Shown in pieces: positions 60,671-64,000 of a DNA stretch of 64,000 bases. The position numbers were made by a program, and so were the translations under genes. The notes below the pieces were generated by a model. It did not search any database. It was not told the DNA's origin and saw nothing but the letters and a program-made list of their open reading frames with translations. Each line of letters opens with the position of its first letter. Positions within the stretch are counted from its first letter, which is position 1. Source of the stretch: Monosporascus cannonballus (Eukaryota > Ascomycota > Sordariomycetes > Xylariales); NCBI GenBank assembly GCA_004154925.1, contig QJNS01000197.1, forward strand, positions 62,001-126,000, written 5' to 3'.

Positions 60671-60762
<92 letters not shown>
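60671..60762. repeat. (AAT)n microsatellite
   Basis: About 30 uninterrupted units of a three-base A-A-T repeat, 92 bp, in AT-rich DNA just inside the right edge of the retroelement block. Confidence 0.97.
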
Positions 60763-61150
60763 TAAAGAATACTAAATTAATACATTTTCTAAGTATTGTA
60801 AATAAAATTAATAAATATTATATTAAATTAATTTTTAAAATATATTATTTTATCATAAATATTTAAACAAATTTTTTATAATAATACGAAACAGTTAACT
60901 AAAGTTATTTAAAATATATAAAATGTATAAATAAAATTTTAATTTGGTTATATTTTTATTTATATGTTATATATTTTTTTAATTTTTAAGATATTTTTGT
61001 ATTTTTCTTTTATTTCGTTTACACGGTCCGCGTAAATGCTTAAATACGTAATATAAGTAATTTATGCGAATAAAAGATTAATTCGGTTTATAAAACTAGA
61101 AACTGCTTTATTTTAAGTTTTTTTGTTATTTTATTATTAATTTTTCTATA
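60763..61150. other. AT-rich edge of the repeat block
   Basis: Nothing recognised. Base composition stays AT-rich until about 61140 and then rises abruptly towards the CSN5 upstream region. Confidence 0.6.
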
Positions 61151-61642
61151 TCGCGCGTTATAGTAAGAGTCTGTATTTATTGCTAGGGTAATTCATTAGA
61201 TGCGGTTCCAGATTAGTAAGTTAATAAAACGCTATATATGGGTTATAGCAGTGACGACTTATAGATATGTAGAAACAGGTAGATTTCCATACAAATTCTA
61301 TGGGAGCCCACATACTAGCCTGTAAGGGAAACCAAGTGGGGCGGTGGAGGTAACTAAGAAAAAATACCCCTGTGAGTTGTAAGCCAGATGCTGCGGACCC
61401 CCCCTAAAATAAACATTTCGCACTGCGAAACCCTAACGGGAAGCACATCATTCGTGCCTATGTAAGTATGCCTAGTACCTAGATCTAGATGCACCATACC
61501 TAGGAGCTAGCTACCTAGGTAAGTACCTACCCCGTCCGAGCTGATATCAAAAGCCCCCACCATCACCGCCACTACTACATAGTATTCCATCAATCAGAGC
61601 CTCTACTTCGATTAATTCCGCAGTGACAAATCAACATTCAAT
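61151..61642 (+). promoter_or_regulatory. CSN5 upstream region
   Basis: About 490 bp of near-normal composition between the repeat block and the CSN5 start codon. It holds the dispersed repeat copy at 61271-61381 and a run of ctaggta-type words around 61470-61530. Two tiny upstream reading frames (MPST-stop at 61468-61482 and MHHT-stop at 61489-61503) would lie in the leader if transcription starts before them. No TATA box or other factor site is convincing. Confidence 0.5.
61271..61381 (-). repeat. Short conserved repeat, copy next to CSN5
   Basis: Reverse complement of 30031-30144 over about 110 bp, with good conservation of acaactcacaggggtat, cctccaccgccc and tcccatagaatttgtatgg. This copy is not RIP-mutated, while the desert copy shows several C-to-T changes. 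It lies about 260 bp before the CSN5 ATG. Confidence 0.7.
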
Positions 61643-62768
61643 ATGGAGATCGCAATGAAATCGTGGGGTAAGTGAGCACGAGCAAACTATCATCGAATCA
61701 TTCATTCCTGGTGTTGTTTTTCCTCTGGGCTTTGTTCGGAATGTAAGACTAACCAACTGCCACCTGCCACTAGAGCTCGACAATGGCGTAAAGCTGGTTG
61801 ATCCCGTTCGCGATGCCCTCTACTGCTACTCGGCTGATCGCCAGAAGGCTGCCAACGAGGCTAAGCCCTGGAAAAAAGACCCTCACCATTTCAAGAATGT
61901 CCGCGTTAGCGCTGTTGCCCTCATCAAGATGGTTATGCATGCGCGTTCCGGTGGTTCCATCGAAGTCATGGGGTTGATGCAGGGTTACACCGACGGAGAC
62001 ACCATCGTCGCCACGGACGCTTTCGGCCTCCCCGTTGAGGGTACCGAGACCAGAGTGAATGCTCAAGAGGACGCCAACGAGTATATGATCCAGTATCTCC
62101 AGTCCTCGCGTGACCAAGGTAGCCGGCCCGAGAACGTTGTAGGGTGGTATCATAGTCACCCAGGCTACGGTTGTTGGCTTAGCGGCATCGACGTGGACAC
62201 CCAGAAATTGCAGCAACAGTTCAACGACCCCTTCGTCGCTGTAGTCATAGACCCCGATCGCACCATCAGTGCCGGCCGTGTGGAGATTGGTGCGTTCAGG
62301 ACCTTTCCCGCCGACTACAAGCCTGCCGAGTCCGCCACCGCCACTGCTGATGACGGTACCAGTCGACAGAGCGTACCGCTCGCCAAAGCCGAGGACTTCG
62401 GCGCCCACGCAAGCAAATACTATCCCTTGGATGTATCCCACTTCAAGTCAACCCTCGACTCTAAGTTACTTGAACTCTTGTGGAACAAGTATTGGGTGCA
62501 GACCCTGTCCCAGAGCCCACTCTTCAGCAACCGCGACTACGGGAACAAGCAGATGCAGGATCTAGCTTCCAAGCTCTGCGAGGCCGCCAGCGTCGTCTCG
62601 AGGAGCGGCAGAGGAGGCAATATGTTCTCCAGTAGAGAGGCGGCCGATACCCAAATGGACATGATTGCGCGCACCAGCAATACGGTCGCCATGAAGGAGC
62701 GGCAAGGCCTGATGGCCGGCGAGGTCAAGGCCAAGCTGTTCAACGGCCTAGGCGCAGCGACCTCGTAA
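61643..62768 (+). CDS. csn5: COP9 signalosome subunit 5 (deneddylase)
   Basis: Catalytic subunit of the COP9 signalosome, a zinc metalloprotease that removes Nedd8/Rub1 from cullins and so controls cullin-RING ubiquitin ligases, mainly in the nucleus. Two exons: 61643-61667 and 61774-62768, joined in phase, giving 339 codons, the usual length of the family. The first exon encodes only MEIAMKSW plus one base. The intron (61668-61773) has GTAAGT, branch site GACTAAC and TAG. The joined protein continues into [10 protein letters not shown], typical of fungal CSN5. The JAMM motif is complete: Glu72, then [16 protein letters not shown] with His135, His137 and Asp148; Glu100 and Arg102 of the regulatory loop (TETRVNAQ) are present. 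The C-terminal half ([27 protein letters not shown]) matches the family. Codon use is GC-rich with no sign of RIP. It converges on the gene at 63016. The longest simple frame starts at an internal Met (61929), which is not the real start. Confidence 0.96.
61668..61773 (+). other. CSN5 intron 1
   Basis: 106 bp, donor GTAAGT, branch-type GACTAAC at 61747-61753 and acceptor CTAG. It is chosen because it places an ATG exon in frame with the conserved ELDN start and removes the frame break before 61774. Confidence 0.9.
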
Positions 62769-63015
62769 GGCGGTACAACCCCCCGAAAACCAAAAAAACC
62801 CGTAAGGGCCATAGCGAATCGTTGTACCAGCATGCATGCTTAGTGGGGTCGTGAGGGGAAATCTTATGAGATACGATGCATTGGAAGGCGTTACACGGAT
62901 GTCGGTTTCAGTAGTTGGTGATTTTATAGTCGGCCCGCAAGCATACCTAGGTAGTTATATTGAGTTTTCGCACATGGCTTGGTATATTAATAATTCCCTC
63001 GGTTGGCGCGTATCT
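62769..63015. other. Short intergenic gap between convergent genes
   Basis: 247 bp that must hold both 3' ends. No consensus AATAAA was seen on the CSN5 strand. Several AT-rich words near 62955-62997 could serve as polyadenylation signals. The short frames here (62836-63093 and others) are not genes. Confidence 0.6.
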
Positions 63016-64000
63016 CTATCCTTCAGCTTCTTCCCAGCGCTTCGCTACGTCCATCGCTTGTTCGACCCGCCTCATGGTCTCCTCCTTGCCTAGAATCTCC
63101 ATCGTGGGTAGCAAAGCCGGGCCGGGCCGCAATCCTGCTAGAACCCATCGCAGAAGGTGGTAGCCCCAGTCGTGATACGACGAGGTCTTGGAGTCCGCGA
63201 AAACCGACTTGATGAAAGGGGTCGCCCGCTCTCCAATATGCTCATTCGTCCAGTCGCTATCATCGATGGGCAAAAGTATTTCTCTCAGCATGGCCACGAG
63301 TTCAGACAGCTGATGCGGAGTATCCTTAGGCTCACCCGCTGCGCCGTCTTCAATCTTGCGGTAGAAAAGACCGCGGGGGCCACTCATCTCCTCTTTCAGG
63401 CTCTCGACATAAACTGATTCGGGGACTTGCCATAGAAGGTACAGGTTTCGCCACAAGTACGTGTCGGGACTTTTGTACGACTTGCGGTCAAGAGTGAGGA
63501 CTTTCCTCACGTATTCATTTGTAACCGTTTTATCGCCGTCCAAGGCAGGCCGGGCCATTGGTACCAACGGGCCCATCATACTACCTTTCCGGGACACAGC
63601 CCCGTTGGTGGGATCATGACTCGCCCGTACATTCTCAAGCCTCTTAATGCCGGCTTCGAGGCCCGGTAAAAACAGGTGGATAAACTTATCTGGGTCAAGG
63701 TCTCGCATCATCTTGCGCATATGGCTCTTCTGGATGAACTCGTCTTTATTGTTCACTGTAATATCCCCCTTGGTAAACTTGAGGTGGAACTGTATTTCCC
63801 TCGTTAGCATCATTTGTCCCCCATGTGACGATAGAACGTTTTATGCTACCAGTTACAGACCTTGCTGATCATGTCTTCCATATTCATAACATCTTGCTGC
63901 CCTCCCGTGCCCCTGCCAGGGCTCCAGCCAAGGAGCATGACGTAGTTTAATAGGGCGATTGGCAGGATGCCACGGTCTCGCCATGACGAGATGTCAATGT
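63016..64000 (-). CDS. MSE1: Mitochondrial glutamyl-tRNA synthetase, C-terminal part (runs off window)
   Basis: Charges mitochondrial tRNA-Glu with glutamate in the matrix. Two exons are visible on the minus strand: 64000-63861 (partial, 46 codons) and 63789-63016 (257 codons plus TAG). They are separated by a 71-bp intron (63790-63860) with donor GTCTGT, branch GCTAAC and acceptor CAG. Exon 1 contains WRDRGILPIALLNYVMLLGW, the conserved block after the KMSKS loop of bacterial-type GluRS. It reads in phase across the intron into FHLKFTKGDITVNNKDEF. Exon 2 is the alpha-helical anticodon-binding domain, with DDSDWTNEHIGE and HLLRWVLAGLRPGPALLPTM, ending MDVAKRWEEAEG. The catalytic HIGH and KMSKS motifs lie beyond the window. 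The simple frame starting at 63813 begins inside the intron and is not a real start. Confidence in the family is high; the mitochondrial assignment rests on the bacterial-like sequence. Confidence 0.85.
63790..63860 (-). other. Intron in the glutamyl-tRNA synthetase gene
   Basis: 71 bp on the minus strand: GTCTGT donor after an AAG codon, GCTAAC branch site 13 bases before the CAG acceptor. Removing it joins MISK to FHLK in frame. Confidence 0.88.

Noticed and set aside
60671..60762. Possible CRISPR or centromeric satellite
   Set aside because: It is a plain trinucleotide microsatellite without spacers, and no higher-order satellite arrays were seen.
1..61000. A mitochondrial genome or AT-rich bacterial DNA as the explanation of the composition
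   Set aside because: LTR retrotransposons with target duplications, transition-type decay and adjacent nuclear genes with spliceosomal introns point to RIPed nuclear DNA.
61430..61440. Telomere-like aaccctaac word
   Set aside because: A single occurrence, without tandem repetition.
61770..62441. 223-codon open frame on the minus strand
   Set aside because: Shadow of the CSN5 coding sequence, which has a complete JAMM motif and family-wide conservation on the plus strand.
62269..62833. 98-codon open frames on both strands within CSN5
   Set aside because: Overlap the conserved CSN5 frame in other phases. Their products are low-complexity Pro/Ser/Thr or Leu-rich sequences.
62836..63868. Short plus-strand open frames across the glutamyl-tRNA synthetase gene
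   Set aside because: They oppose the conserved synthetase frame or fall in the intergenic gap, and have no recognisable domain.

Overview
This looks like a chromosome segment of a filamentous ascomycete (Pezizomycotina). The reasons are short introns with fungal splice and branch sites, a fungal-type CSN5 gene, a bacterial-like mitochondrial glutamyl-tRNA synthetase, and about 60 kb of extremely AT-rich, TpA-rich DNA full of dead Ty3/Gypsy retrotransposons. The decay is the kind left by repeat-induced point mutation (RIP): copies differ mainly by C-to-T and G-to-A changes, Gln codons have become TAA or TAG, and zinc-knuckle Cys have become Tyr. The genus cannot be fixed from the sequence.

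Layout. 1-1315 is featureless AT-rich DNA. 1316-7650 is a complete but dead Gypsy element (element 1). 7651-29452 is mostly unreadable relic DNA, with a GC-richer island at 15570-15960, an LTR plus gag start on the minus strand (20220-20922), and a cluster of about 600-bp repeats, one inverted (20985-23160). 29453-29784 is a solo LTR with a perfect 5-bp target duplication, much less decayed than its surroundings. 30031-30144 is a short repeat that recurs upstream of CSN5, and a DNA-transposon-like relic follows. 32119-60599 is a nest of Gypsy elements. Minus-strand element D is split by plus-strand element C (35328-42601, target duplication cgtaa). A gag-bearing plus-strand fragment G follows. 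Minus-strand element E (46586-60053) has plus-strand element 3 (52975-59767, target duplication tatcg) inserted inside its right-hand LTR. A last minus-strand fragment, F, lies at the right edge. An (AAT)n microsatellite at 60671-60762 is close to the end of the AT-rich block.

At about 61.15 kb the composition changes abruptly to ordinary genic DNA. CSN5 (plus strand, two exons, 339 codons, complete JAMM site) and the C-terminal part of a mitochondrial glutamyl-tRNA synthetase (minus strand, one intron, running off the window end) face each other convergently with a 247-bp gap. They are the only two intact protein genes seen.

The most interesting pattern is in the retroelements. Downstream of pol, and opposite to it, every reasonably complete Gypsy copy here carries a degenerate but coherent reading frame for a Cys-pair plus coiled-coil protein. 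It can be followed in elements 1, C, D, E and 3, which belong to two distinct LTR families. No tRNA, rRNA or CRISPR array was recognised.
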